Assembly: GCF_032118995.1 (NCBI RefSeq)
Contig: NC_092651.1
Span: forward strand, 11,185,285 to 11,249,284
Length of the DNA: 64,000 bases
DNA from: Asterias amurensis
Lineage: Eukaryota; Echinodermata; Asteroidea; Forcipulatida; Asteriidae
Direction of reading: 5' to 3'
Part shown: piece after piece, positions 14,301-24,453 of the stretch
Position numbering within the stretch: the stretch's first letter is position 1
How the letters are laid out: every line of letters starts with the position of its first letter
Position numbers and translations under genes: made by a program
The notes under the pieces: generated by a model
Seen by the model: only the letters and a program-made list of their open reading frames with translations
Databases searched by the model: none
Told to the model about the DNA's origin: nothing

Positions 14301-17300
14301 TGTTAAAACAGGATATAAGATATACAGAGTATGAAGGCAACTATTGGGAAGTCTTGGGTTCCCAAGAATGTTAAATTGATGTTCAAGGAAGAAATAACAT
14401 TGCACACTTAATGGTATTCAAACTTGTGACTATGCGCCACATTTGCCCAGTTTATTTTGAATGATAGTCTGTCTGTAATGGCAGTAGATATTTTGTGCAC
14501 ATGTGTTTATAACTGTGAACATTTTTGTTAAGGCAAACTTGGTCAATGGCAAAACTCACCCTGGGTGGTGGCACCTTGCGTTTGACATCAGGTGAACTGG
14601 TCCGACTGTTGGGTTTGGACACTGGCTTGTCAGCTCCTGGTCTGATGATAGTTGGTTTGGAGCGAGGCCCACCTTCTGCCTTTACCGGCTCAGTAGATAT
14701 CTTAAACTTTGGCACTGGTGCTGGTCTATGCCCACTTGCTGTGGCTGGCTTTGGCGTTGGTTGCACGGGTGTCTTAGGAGGTGGCATAAGACCCATCAGG
14801 CTGTTCATGCTGAATCCTGACCCGCTTTGCTGCCCCTGGTTTTTTGGTCTTGCCCTTGCGGAAGGGTTTTGCGCAGCGGAATTTTTTTGCGATTCGTTCA
14901 CTTGGTTCATACTTGATTTGGCGATACTGAAGATCGACGAGGCTGCTTTGCGCCCTTGCTCGGATTTTGCCACGGCCATACCAGCCTTGCCTACATTCTT
15001 AGCGTCATCAGCGGTGACGTTTTTTGCAGCTGAACTGGCTACCTGCCATTTGAGGTCACCAGATGACGAGTCGGATGATCTAACATCAGATGCTGTGCTT
15101 TTGGCTATACGTGAGAAAGAGCTCACAGCCTTGTGACCATCTTCGGATTTCCTCAACTCCTCCATAGCTCCGCCAATGTTATTCACGTCCTCGGCTGTTG
15201 TGTTCTGCGCAACCGCACCAGCATACTGAAATGCCTGCGCCTCATTCTTTGATCTAGTTCCATCGGAAGCAGCTGCATTTGCAGCCAGACCGCCAAACTT
15301 GAGGGCACTCTCAGTGTTTGCATTTTTTGCAGCAGCACCACTAGTAGTTTTGTTCTCTGGTTTGGAATTCTTTTGAAAAGTGTTGTCGAACAAGGACAGT
15401 ATGTCTGATCTGGAGTACTTGTTACCAGCAGCGGGGGGTTTGAGAGGCATAGTTGGTCTTGGGGGTTGACTCACAGAGTGTTTATGTGAATCTGCAGCAG
15501 GTTGGTTGTCAGTAGAAGCCTCTGAATTGTTCACAGATCGCTGTGACGGTTTGGGAGGTGCAATGGGATGAGGTAGTGAAGGTTTTTCTGCAGGCTTCAG
15601 AGCCACCACAGGGTGTTGGGGCACAGCTGGTTTCTCCGCAGGTTTTGGACGAACAGATAGATTGGGCACATGCGATTTGAACTGACTCACTCCTGGCTGG
15701 CTAGGCACTGCTGATACGTCATGGGGTTTGTTTACAGGCTCAAGTTTAGGAGCAACTGGTACAGGGGGAAGCACTTTCACAGGCTTTTCACTGTTGGGTA
15801 CAACAGGCTTTGATGACTGAACCGAGGTATGATTCACAGGTTGTGGAGGTCGGCTCGGAACTGCCTGGCTACTACCATGGCGTACTTCCTCAGGGCCTGA
15901 TTTGACTTTCTGAAGCCTTGGCTTAGCAAATGTTTCAGAGCTCGGCTGACTGGGATCAGGATTATTGGAGCCCCCTTCTGTAATTGAACTAGAGGACACC
16001 GACCCAGGATGAACGTAAGCTGCTTTGGGCCTTGAGCTTGGCAGGGGAGGGGGGATATAGGGGCCTTTCGGCCTGTTTGATGGGAGTGGTGGGGGTGGAC
16101 CAGACATGTTGGTTGCACCAGTAACACCAGGTGGCTCTGAGAGGTTAACAGTGAAAGGAAAAGAAAATCATAAACACAGGGCGTACAACAGCATGCTTAC
16201 AACATATCAAACGTACACACAAAAGAAAGCTGCAAAAAAATAGTTAATGTCCTGAAGTTAGCAGTCTTTCTCGTCATGAAGCATTCGAGAAAGCCTCTGC
16301 TAGGGTCAAAAACGTCAGGCCATTAACTATTTTTTCCGGTTATACCATAGGTCCTTCCGGTTGGTAAGCAGTTTGCAATTGTTTTCTCACAAAAGAAAGC
16401 CGACAGCTCAAACTAAAAATCCCTTCATGCAGGCAACTTCCATTGAAAATAACATTAATTTTAATGTTATCACACTGTTATGACATAACTCAAACATTTA
16501 GGATGCAATGCATGCAACTACAAGCCACTGACACATCCCCTTCTCTGTATACTACAAGGTTCTCCCCAGGATCTTTTCTAGGGTCGATTTTCAAAGTATA
16601 GTCCTAACTTAGGCCTTCGAGTTATTGAAAACTTAAAGGAACACATTGCCTTGGATCGCTCGAGTTGGTCTTTGAAAATGGTTTGTTATAAAATGCATAT
16701 GATTGGAAAGATATTTTAAAAGTAGAATATCTTGATCCACATAAGTATCACTTGAAATTGCCTGGTTTTCCTTTTACCTCGTCGACAAACACGGTAGGAC
16801 ATTTATGGGAGTCAAATTTTTGACTCCCATAAATGGCCTACCGTGTGAGTTCGCCAAGTAAAAGGAAAACCGTGCAATTCCGAGGCATGTGTGGATCATT
16901 GTACATGTATTCTACTTTTACAACATCTTTCTACCCATATGCATTTTATAACAAACGGCTACAAACGCTTTTCAAAGACCGACTCGACCAATCCAAGGCA
17001 ACATGTTCTTTTAAGGCTAGTCCTACCACACAAGTTAGGACAAGTAACTCATCCTTAACTCGAGATAAGACTAGTCTCAACTCTTTGTGAAATCCACCCC
17101 TAGACCTAAATTTGTGGATGTTTGGCCAAAGCATGCTAAATTGAAACAAGGTCTTTGAAATGTTTTCCACCAGATGGTTTTCTCTTGATAATTTCTTTTC
17201 TCCCTTTTGTTATTTTAAAGCAAAAGCCCATGCACTGAATGTTTATTTGTTTCTATAAAACTCATAGCATTTTAACCGAAACTTGGGAGCACAGCACTTG

Positions 17301-20300
17301 ATTAAACTGACCTGATCTGTTTTCTACCGACAGTGGGTTCGATCCCGAAGCTTCTACATCCAAGTTTGCAGCACGTCTTGGAGCGGCAACAGGATGATTT
17401 GAGGTACTGTCTACAGCAGATGGCTCTTTGGGAGCTGCAGGGGTTTTCAGGGCAGGTGAAGGGACTGAGTAAGATGTGTCTTTAGAGAACCCACCAACCT
17501 CACTGAGTGGTCTGGCAGCGAGGATGGTTATTTCAGGTCGTCTGGTGGTGGAATTAAAATGATATTTTAGCATTTGAGAAAGAGTCTGCTAGGGGCGAAT
17601 TGTCAGGCAATTAGTTATTTTTATTTGCATACGTGTATATACCATATGTCCTTTTGGTTGGTAAGCAGTTTGCAACTGTCTATTCTATTTTCTCATATGA
17701 TATATGTTACACATTACTGTACAAGTTTCTAGGATCTTCTTTAATAATCAAAAATGTAAGAATATATTCAATAGTTTGGGGTACACCATCTATGTTTAAG
17801 ATGATATTTAATAGATATTAAATTTGCTTCGTAGATAAAGAATATTCGTTTTGGTTCTACCAGCCGAAAATTGTACATGTGACATGTTAGTTTGGCTGGT
17901 AACCTTATTCTAGTAAGCAACATTGAATGTTCATTTTGGCTCTACCAGTCGAAAATTGAACATGTGACATGTTAGTTTGGCTGGTAACCTTATTTTAGTA
18001 AGCAACATTGAATATTCATTTTGGTTCTACCAGTAGAAAAATTTTACATGTGACATGTTAGTTTGGCTGGTAACCTTATTCTAGTAAGCAACATTGAATA
18101 TTCATTTTGGTTCTACCAGTCGAAAATTGTACATGTGACATATTAGTTTGGCTGGTAACCTTATTCTATAAGCAACATTTGGTTGTGCTTGCTTTTAAGC
18201 AGCTCAATTAAAATTGGGCTCAAAATTAGGAGTCTTTAAATCTATTTCCGATCCTACTTTTTCTGGGTTGTGCTTCCAGTGGATGGTTTATCCTTGATGC
18301 TAGGCGCCTGGGACAGCGGGAGATGTACGCTGGCTGGTCTGGTGTTTCTCTTGACCTCGGGTCTCAAGTGAACACTAGCCGGTCGAGGTTTGACTTGGAC
18401 TGGAGGTCTTCCGGGGCCTGTACAAGGGGATGGTCAATTCAATAGTTAATCAAATAATGAATACAGCGCTTGAGAGATGTTTCCAATTTTGTTTCCATTA
18501 TTTCTTGAAGTAATGGGAAATGCTGAGGTCATAGCATAGCCAGAGGGTGTCTTGTATTTTATGTATTAAGGTAATTGAACAATTTGGACACCAAATTTTT
18601 TAACTACCAGCAAATTCGTACACCCTTTTACCAGATCCTGGCTAAAACCTTGACTGAGGCCATGTCCTGATAGGCACTGTCCTGGAAATGTGCCGCACTC
18701 TACCTTTAAAGGTAATTGGTAATTACTCAAAATAATTAATAGCATAAAACCTTATTTGGTGACAAGTAACGGGGAGAGGTTGGTGGTCTAAAACATTGTG
18801 AGAAACGGCCCCCTCTAAGGGCACATAGTTTTCGAGAAAGAAGTAAATTTCCACGAATTTGATTTTGAGACCTCAGATTTAGAATTTGAGGTCTCGAAAT
18901 CAAGCATCTGAAAGCACACAACTTCGTGTGACAAGGGTGCGTTTTTTCTTTCATTATTATCTCGCAACTTAGACGACCAATTGAGTTCAATTTTCACAGG
19001 TTTGGTATGTGACAATAACCAATAGTGTCCAGTGTCTTTAAAGAATTTTACATTTTATTTTTTACAGGGACTAAGGAGTTTAGACCATAAGCAACAATCT
19101 GTTTAATTAGGACCCCACCCCACTATTGCCTGTGATCTTTGTTTCACAGAGCTTGGGCAAAGTACTGAGTATGCAGTGATAACACACATCGTTGTACACG
19201 GGTAAAACCAAAATTAATAATCTGTTTATTGCTCTCTGAAAAGGTGACCTCAACTTCTTCCAAGAAGTGTGGATAATAATAATAACACCGAGCTGCCAAT
19301 TTTTATGCATCTTGTTATCAGGGGGATTGTGTCCAATAATCAGGGAGATATATTAGAATTGCATTCAACGTAATAGGGAAAAAAGTTTCCATATTACAGA
19401 GATTTTCAAATTCACTCCTCAGAACATGGAAAGATTGCTTTATTTTTAAGGAACTTTCTGCAGAATCAGGGAGAGGTGGCAGCTCTGGAAACATCATGCA
19501 CTTTAATAGATTGCACCATCTAGTGGCATCCTGAGGCGCATGATGAAGGAAGATACATTACCGGCAGATGGTCTTGCTGGAGGCTGGCGTCGAATCACAA
19601 CACCACTGTGGAAACAAATTGAAAAACAAAAAAAATTAGAAGTATTCAGGTCAACCCTTTCCTACAGCAATCACAAACCTTACCCAATGTTAATTTGTAA
19701 CTCAGTGAAAGCATCTCTTTTATCTCGTTCTGAAACGAACCAGTGGTTAACGACTCAAAGTTTTTGATCAGTATGCTCTGATCGTCTTCAGGAGAATGTT
19801 AATTTGTTAATTTTTAAAAAACAATTCAGCAATGAACAATTATAATCTAGATTTATCTCTACATTTTTAGACCTTCATATTATGTTTATTATGCCATTTT
19901 GTTTGTTGCCACTCAAATAAATGAAATAAGACCAAGACTGGTTAGTGGTAGCCTGATGCCTTGGTAGCCTGATGTCTTTTTGATAAAGCAAAAAATAGTA
20001 ATCATTACTTTTAAGTGAAGACAGGGAATTTGAGCATCATGACAAATGTTTACAAGTGAGGAGATTATGAAGTATGCATTGCACTCTCAGTTAAACCCAA
20101 AGTGCATTCTTCAAATGTCTCAGCATCTTCATACGCTATATGCCAAGACACAAGCAATATTCTGCAAGAAAAAGATGTTCATTTAGGGGCCATTCTGAAA
20201 ACCACTGTAAAATATTTGGATTTGTTTTTGCTTTTGGTTTGACCCAATGACACGCCCCGAATTCTGGTTTAAAAAGTATTGACCGACTACTCAATACGTG

Positions 20301-22355
20301 TATATCCTGATTGACAAAGTGATGCCTCAAATGAATTAAGATATTAAGATTATCTCTATCCAAGCTCATTACATTCAACAGATTCTCTAGGCTTTCAGCA
20401 AGAGTTTTTTAGATTACAACCAAAAATGCAACTTTGTCAAATCACCAAAAAAACAGGAACCTGTCAAAAACAAAAAAACTGAATTACCCTTCTGTAACCA
20501 ATGGTTTTTCTGAATAGCCCCCTTCATGCAAGTACATTGGTAACATTGGCTGCATCAACATGCTACTTTTAAATACAAAGGTTTTAGAAGGAAACAACGG
20601 AAAACATCTGCAAATTCTAAGGTAATTTGGGGATTCCTCCCACAATATAGTTAAAAGCAAACGTTTGCAAGTTGTTAAAGAGTAGGCTACTGTTTAAATT
20701 CAAAACAGCCTATCGAACAAAACAAACATGTAAACAGAAAGTGTGGTACTTATGTGTGTATATTTTTGTACTAGAGAACATTCAGATGGCATTGCTGTGA
20801 TAGTATGATTATTCAAAGCGGAGAGCAACTTTGATTGTTATGTACTTATGTGCAAGAAAGGGTAGTTCTATGAACTTTGGTCCAGGGTCCAATTTCATAG
20901 AGCCAATTGAAAAGCGAAACAAAAATACTTTTCTGCTTAGCGGAAATGAGCAGGATACAGTCACAAATGGTAAATTAAACATGCCACATTGGTTGGTCAG
21001 GTAACCATATTATAGTAAGCATACTTTTCTGGTGCTTAGTACTACTTTTTCTGTGAAAAAACATTGGACCAGGTCTTTTAGCTCATAACTTTTACTTGAC
21101 CATTGTATTGTTTATGTCCACTTCTGCGGGGAGCTTCAGTCTGCAAATTCAACAGGGTCTACAAAATACAAAGGTGAAAGGTAGGGAGGAAACCACAGAG
21201 ATAACCTGACTGTTTCTACAAAGAAGGAATAGGGCCGAGTGTTTACTTGTTGAGAGTCACACAAACTTGAACTATGTACCTGTTATCAGCAGGCTGCGAA
21301 ATTGGATCTCCCTCAGGTGCCGAGTTAGAACTCTGGTTAGAAATTTCCTCGTCAATGTTAGTAGATCCTACACATGCATATGAAACTAATGTTTAATCAA
21401 TACTGCGCATGCAAACCAAATGGGTGTGGTGGTGTAAACACACAAAAAAAAGAAAACAACAAACTCAAAACTGGGCCGAGCCAAAAAAATTTCATGTCAT
21501 GCGTTTTGCTATATGCGATATTGTAACACTCCTCCCGCTGTCGGGATAACGTAACACTCCTCCCGCCGTTAGGAGGAGGGTTACATGTACGTTATCGCAA
21601 CTACAAACTAGCGTTTAACCAGGTACTTTCGGTTTGACTTGAGCAAAAAATACAAAACACCAATTGCCACTTTTTGCTCATTACAACCAACAACATAATC
21701 TTGGGTTAAAATGAGCTATTTTTGGTCGAAATAAGTGAAAAGGGGGAAATCGGATCAACATGATTTACACATTCAACTTGAATTTCAAGAGGAAAAAGAC
21801 AATATTTCTCACAATGGTACAGGGTACAGCATGAATACAACATGTAAAACAACAAACTTATTGCTTCAAATTTCAAAAGTTCGCAACCCCTAACCCCCTA
21901 ATAAAACTTGATTAAAAATTTACTTATTTTAAGTATTTATTATTTGGTAGCTGGGATGGGAGGTGAATTACCAAAATTTAAAAAGTAGAACAAACTTTTT
22001 TAGTATAAAAAAAATAGCCTCTGTTATATAGGTTTAAAAGGTCTGGAACTGTTTGGAAAGTAAAACTTAAAGCTCCATGAAGATGGTGAAAATGACCCAA
22101 AATACACATTCCATTACGGCATCTGATTATTTAAAACGTCGTTGACCTTAATGTTGATATGTCGGAAATAGACGTAAAATAATAACAACACTTGATGTTT
22201 ATCTGATCAAAAGGGTGTAGCGTAACCGTTTGCGTAGTTTACTTTTTGACCGATCAAATAATAATAAATTGATTAAATTTACCAGATTTTGTTCCAGCAC
22301 GTATGATTGTAGGCCTCTTAACTGGGACAGAATTTCCAGTTGGTTGCTCACTCAT
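5354..22355 (-). CDS. SH3D19: SH3D19-like multi-SH3 adaptor protein, 17 coding exons, 1202 aa
   Basis: Coding exons in transcript order: 22355-22283, 21367-21280, 19605-19562, 18417-18258, 17541-17312, 16136-14560, 13949-13743, 13262-13194, 12105-11974, 11373-11194, 10887-10847, 10306-10083 (acceptor could be 3 nt further in), 8672-8611, 8273-8130, 7086-6906, 6191-6103, 5461-5354. All introns are GT-AG and the lengths sum to 3609 nt in one frame. The start [10 protein letters not shown] has an in-frame TAG 27 nt upstream and a purine at -3. Residues 1-793 are proline-rich and disordered, ending in [15 protein letters not shown] just before the first SH3. Six SH3 domains follow, at about 794-860, 861-920, 935-995, 1009-1070, 1078-1137 and 1150-1202, each with an ALYDY-like start, a WL(K/R/H)G core and a G-x-F/I-P end. 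Known family role: human SH3D19 (EBP/Eve-1) binds ADAM cytoplasmic tails and endophilin-type partners. Human has five SH3 domains, so six is unusual. The 3' end was not located. Confidence 0.9.
5490..5710. mobile_element. MITE family B, partial copy
   Basis: Matches the left half of the element at 3807-4169 (ACACAATGTCCAC, GAGTAAAACAAT). It lies about 30 bp upstream of the acceptor of the last SH3D19 exon. Confidence 0.7.
5760..6085. repeat. Degenerate ~30-60 bp repeats
   Basis: Loose repeats of ATCTTGATCTGGGATGTTCT and CATGAAAACTAAAGGGTCTA fill the intron next to the exon at 6103-6191. Copies are diverged and the period is irregular. Confidence 0.6.
6278..6480 (+). mobile_element. tRNA-like SINE S4, SH3D19 intron
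   Basis: CAGGTTGATGTAGTGGTGTC, a box B-like GGTTCTAATCCC, then CACTATGTGGATTGGGTTTT and TCTCTGGGGTTTTCCCTCC. A reverse copy lies at about 43795-43975. Confidence 0.65.
7370..8110. repeat. 68-bp tandem array in an SH3D19 intron
   Basis: About ten copies of a 68-bp unit (core AACACCATGTACATGAGTAG, GATTTGAAACTTTGCATGG) repeat with CCATGTACAT at 7441, 7509, 7577, 7645 and onward to 8053. The array fills the intron between the exons for SH3 domains 4 and 5 and stops about 20 bp short of the exon at 8130-8273. The same core occurs once in dispersed copies near 9050 and 61735. Confidence 0.93.
9040..9380. repeat. Dispersed repeat Q
   Basis: Homologous to 61725-61920: GGCATTGCATGGTG, GGTAACACCATGTG, CTTGCCAGG-AGAG, GGGAGACTTCTCAG-type segments in the same order. 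It contains one copy of the core that forms the 68-bp array at 7370-8110. Confidence 0.7.
9785..10082 (+). mobile_element. SINE S1, 5'-truncated copy abutting an SH3D19 donor
   Basis: Only the body and tail are present (GTTCCTGGCAGTGGCTGCTG, GGAAGGTGCTACATAATTGG, TATTATT). The tail runs directly into the minus-strand splice donor of the exon at 10083-10306. Confidence 0.7.
10414..10795 (+). mobile_element. tRNA-derived SINE S1
   Basis: The head carries a Pol III box A-like TGGCCGAGCGGTCAAGC and box B-like GGTTCGAGTCCC. The body has ACTTGTGTCCTTAAGCAATG and GTTTCTAGCAGTGGCTG, and the tail ends in ATTATTATC repeats. It sits ~50 bp from the small SH3D19 exon at 10847-10887. Confidence 0.85.
12480..12783 (-). 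mobile_element. SINE S1, reverse copy
   Basis: Read on the minus strand it has the tRNA-like head ending at the TGTCATGGCTAAAC side, box B-like GTTTGAGTCCTG, and the body CTTGAGCAAGACAC, TTTGGCCTCCTTTGGATGAG. Confidence 0.7.
13371..13625. mobile_element. Foldback element E2 (CATGGCTCTGCTTACCG type), SH3D19 intron
   Basis: The left arm TTTCATGGCTCTGCTTACCG is mirrored by CGGTAAGCAGAGCCATGAA on the right. It is homologous along its length to 41976-42235. It lies between exons 7 and 8 of SH3D19. Confidence 0.85.
14560..16136 (-). other. SH3D19: SH3D19 giant proline-rich exon with Ala-rich repeats
   Basis: This single 1577-nt exon encodes residues 199-724, almost half the protein. It opens with SH3-ligand-like proline runs ([21 protein letters not shown]) and repeated KPAEKP units. 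Near residues 466-608 (14908-15336) the composition switches to Ala/Ser/Lys-rich, predicted helical sequence that contains two alignable ~39-residue repeats at residues 508-546 and 568-606, sharing N-x-TA(E/D)D, KSE-x-G-x-KA and SS-x3-IAKS. The acceptor is a pyrimidine-rich tract ending at 16137; the donor is AGG followed by GTGAGT at 14559. An internal Met at 16107 could be mistaken for a start, but the frame runs through from the upstream exon. The 203-aa ORF on the opposite strand here is a shadow. Confidence 0.85.
16633..17014. mobile_element. MITE family D (foldback), SH3D19 intron
   Basis: TTAA-bounded. Terminal repeats are GGAACACATTGCCTTGGATC and GATCCAAGGCAACATGTTC. The element folds on a near-perfect central palindrome, GGGAGTCAAATTTTTGACTCCC. 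Confidence 0.9.
17850..18235. repeat. 85-bp tandem array inside a foldback-type element, SH3D19 intron
   Basis: Four copies of an ~85-bp unit (TTGGTTCTACCAG, GTACATGTGACATGTTAGTT, TGGCTGGTAACCTTATTCTA) are followed by a tail ending in AAATTGGGCTC. The unit matches the interior of the dispersed element at 34074-34252, so the array looks like an internal expansion of a member of that family. It ends about 20 bp before the exon at 18258-18417. Confidence 0.8.
18706..19042. mobile_element. MITE family A copy 2
   Basis: TTAA-bounded element with CTCAAAATAATTA near the left end, the central palindrome around GAGACCTCAGATT, and ACCAATAGTGTCCAGTGTC at the right end. It lies in an SH3D19 intron. Confidence 0.88.
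20877..21078. mobile_element. Foldback element E-type, SH3D19 intron
   Basis: Left end GGTCCAATTTCATAGAGCC, right end ACATTGGACCAGG, with interior GGTCAGGTAACCATATTATA. A diverged relative of the other E-type elements. Confidence 0.6.
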
Positions 22356-24453
22356 CGCTGACAAGGAAAGGTTTTGAAGCTAGTTTAGATTGTTTTTTTG
22401 TACAGGATTTTGTCGTGATCGTTTGTCGTTGAATCGCACGCAGAGCGAAATCGCTTCCGCATCGGTCAAATACGGCAAAGAATAAGACTTGTGTCAGTCC
22501 TTTGTTGTCATCATGAACATGTGTAATTTTCAATGGTTTACAATTCCACTGACTTGTGGTAAGCAGTGGGTGCTTTCAAAAGGTACCATGGAATGTTGGA
22601 ATCTGCTTTTATTTGTTCGGGTGCAATCTTTTTGCTGCAACCTTGTTTTGTTTACACCTGTTACTAAAATGCTTGGTCGACTTTACCATGTTTAGGTTCA
22701 AGGCACTTTCGTAGTCTGTTTCCGGTACACACATTCTTTCACACACAACATACGCGTGGGGGATGCGCACACATGCGAGGCCAATACCAGACTTCTGAAA
22801 AAAAGGCTATTTCAAACCATATGCAACTCAGACAGCGTAAGCTAAATCTATTGTTTTCGTCTTAATTTTTAAATTATTCGAGTTCAGGTATGCTTTCTAG
22901 AGAACCATAGACCAGTGGTAAACTTCCACTGACATTTAATGGGCAACAAATTGGAGTTTGGAATAATTTCAACCAGTTTGACCTAAATTCACTTTGTCGC
23001 TGGTGCCCCACGCACTGCAACCCTCTGACTTTACAAAGCAAGAATCCGTCAGTGATACGACCAGTCGGATACCAGTGTGAAAATCCACCAACACGATGAT
23101 GGCGCCAAATACCTAGGGAGTGCTCATTGCAGAAAAAGCCGTGGTTTTTGACCAAATGATACCGTGAGTATGGTACGATTTGCTAGAATCTAGCAAGCTA
23201 GAAAGAAGAGTAGAGTGCAGTTGTTTGAGAATGTGTCATTTCAGACGTAATTGGAAGCCATTAAAGTGAAGAAATCAGCCGGTGAATATTTAATTAGAAT
23301 TAGAAACTCGCTTGCTAAACGAGCGTGGTTTGTGTGTATTTACACGGATCAGTTCAATATGAACTTTACAACACAGATTCAGTTCGGGCCTACATGTTTT
23401 ACATTGTGTGTGGATAAATTTGCAAATCATGTCATAATAAGTCTTCTGTGCATGTATTGCTTAGTGTGTTCTTGCTGTTTTTGTAAATTATATGTTGCAC
23501 TATCCTGCTGCATTTGTTTGTTATAAAATATATGTTGATAAATGATAGTGTTTGTTTAAACAAAAAATATAATTAAATCAAACTAGTAGGAAAAAAGGTA
23601 TACAACCAGAAAACAATTCAACAAATTATTTCTGTTTCAAACAAGCATCTGTCTGAGTGTCTGTATTGTTATTTATACCTAAATTTTGAAATTATATTCA
23701 GATTGTTACTGTATTTTTTGTAAACGACAAAGTATAGACTACATAAACAAGTTTCTCTGTAGCGAGAGAAATGTTTGATTGAACCATCAATTGCCTTAAA
23801 TAGTTGACACACTGACAGACAACTGTTCTCCAGCAGGCCTATTTTTATCTATCTTAATTGAAGTAATTTAGATTCCTAGATATAGGACAAAATACTTGTT
23901 AAAATGGAAAGATACTTGAAAGATTTTTTTTAAATAGATAAAATAAGAAAGCCGCACTTTGTTGCAAAGATTTTCCCCACCACAGTTTTCACTCGGTTAC
24001 TATTGCTCAACACTTTATTAAAACAAAACTTTTTTATAAAACATCTCTCAGCCCAGCTGACAATCACTCAATTAAAAACATCAGTTACTCAGTTAGTAGG
24101 GATGTCACATTGTCAGACAACTTGGCCAGCGGACAACTTGATGGTTTGGACAATTCAATGGTTGAGACAACTCAATGGTTCGGACAAATCGAGAGACTCG
24201 ATAGTTTGTCCGTTCAACCGTCAGACAACTCGACTCATGGCCAAGACAAGTCAACAGATGTCCGAACCGTTGAGTTGTCCAACGGACAAGTTTTCTGAAC
24301 TTCATCCATTAGTAGAAAAATAGTGGTATCGATTGTCATCTTTTCCTAATATTTCATAACCATTATTTGATTTCCAGATGCTGTACCTAAGTGCAATTGT
24401 CAACCTACTCCACAAGGTGTGAGCTTGTTCACATCAAGTCACACACGACCATC
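22356..24453. promoter_or_regulatory. Divergent intergenic interval between SH3D19 and JADE
   Basis: The two genes are transcribed away from each other with start codons about 2.1 kb apart, so the promoters and 5' untranslated exons of both probably lie here. A clear acceptor (TTTGATTTCCAG, ending 24377) opens the JADE first coding exon, implying at least one upstream non-coding JADE exon. In-frame stops lie 5' of both starts. No TATA box or CpG-rich island stands out. A cluster of GACAACT-type repeats occupies 24107-24298. The promoter call is an inference from gene orientation, not from a recognised motif. Confidence 0.35.
24107..24298. repeat. Cluster of GACAACT / AGTTGTC words 5' of JADE
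   Basis: The words GACAACT, GACAATT, GACAAAT and their complements recur about ten times in both orientations within 190 bp (for example GTCAGACAACT twice, TTGAGTTGTCC against GGACAACTTGA). The copies can pair with each other. Short ORFs on both strands here follow from the repetition. Confidence 0.65.

Noticed and set aside
14525..15136. 203-codon ORF on the plus strand
   Set aside because: It is antisense to the SH3D19 giant exon, whose frame is confirmed by both neighbouring exons and by repeats in the protein.
16107..16107. Alternative SH3D19 start at the Met beginning the 551-codon ORF
   Set aside because: The frame continues upstream through five further exons with matching phases to a start that has an in-frame upstream stop.
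22489..23526. Short plus-strand ORFs between SH3D19 and JADE as an extra gene
   Set aside because: Low-complexity hydrophobic/Cys-rich translations without homology I recognise, no splice context and no conserved motif.
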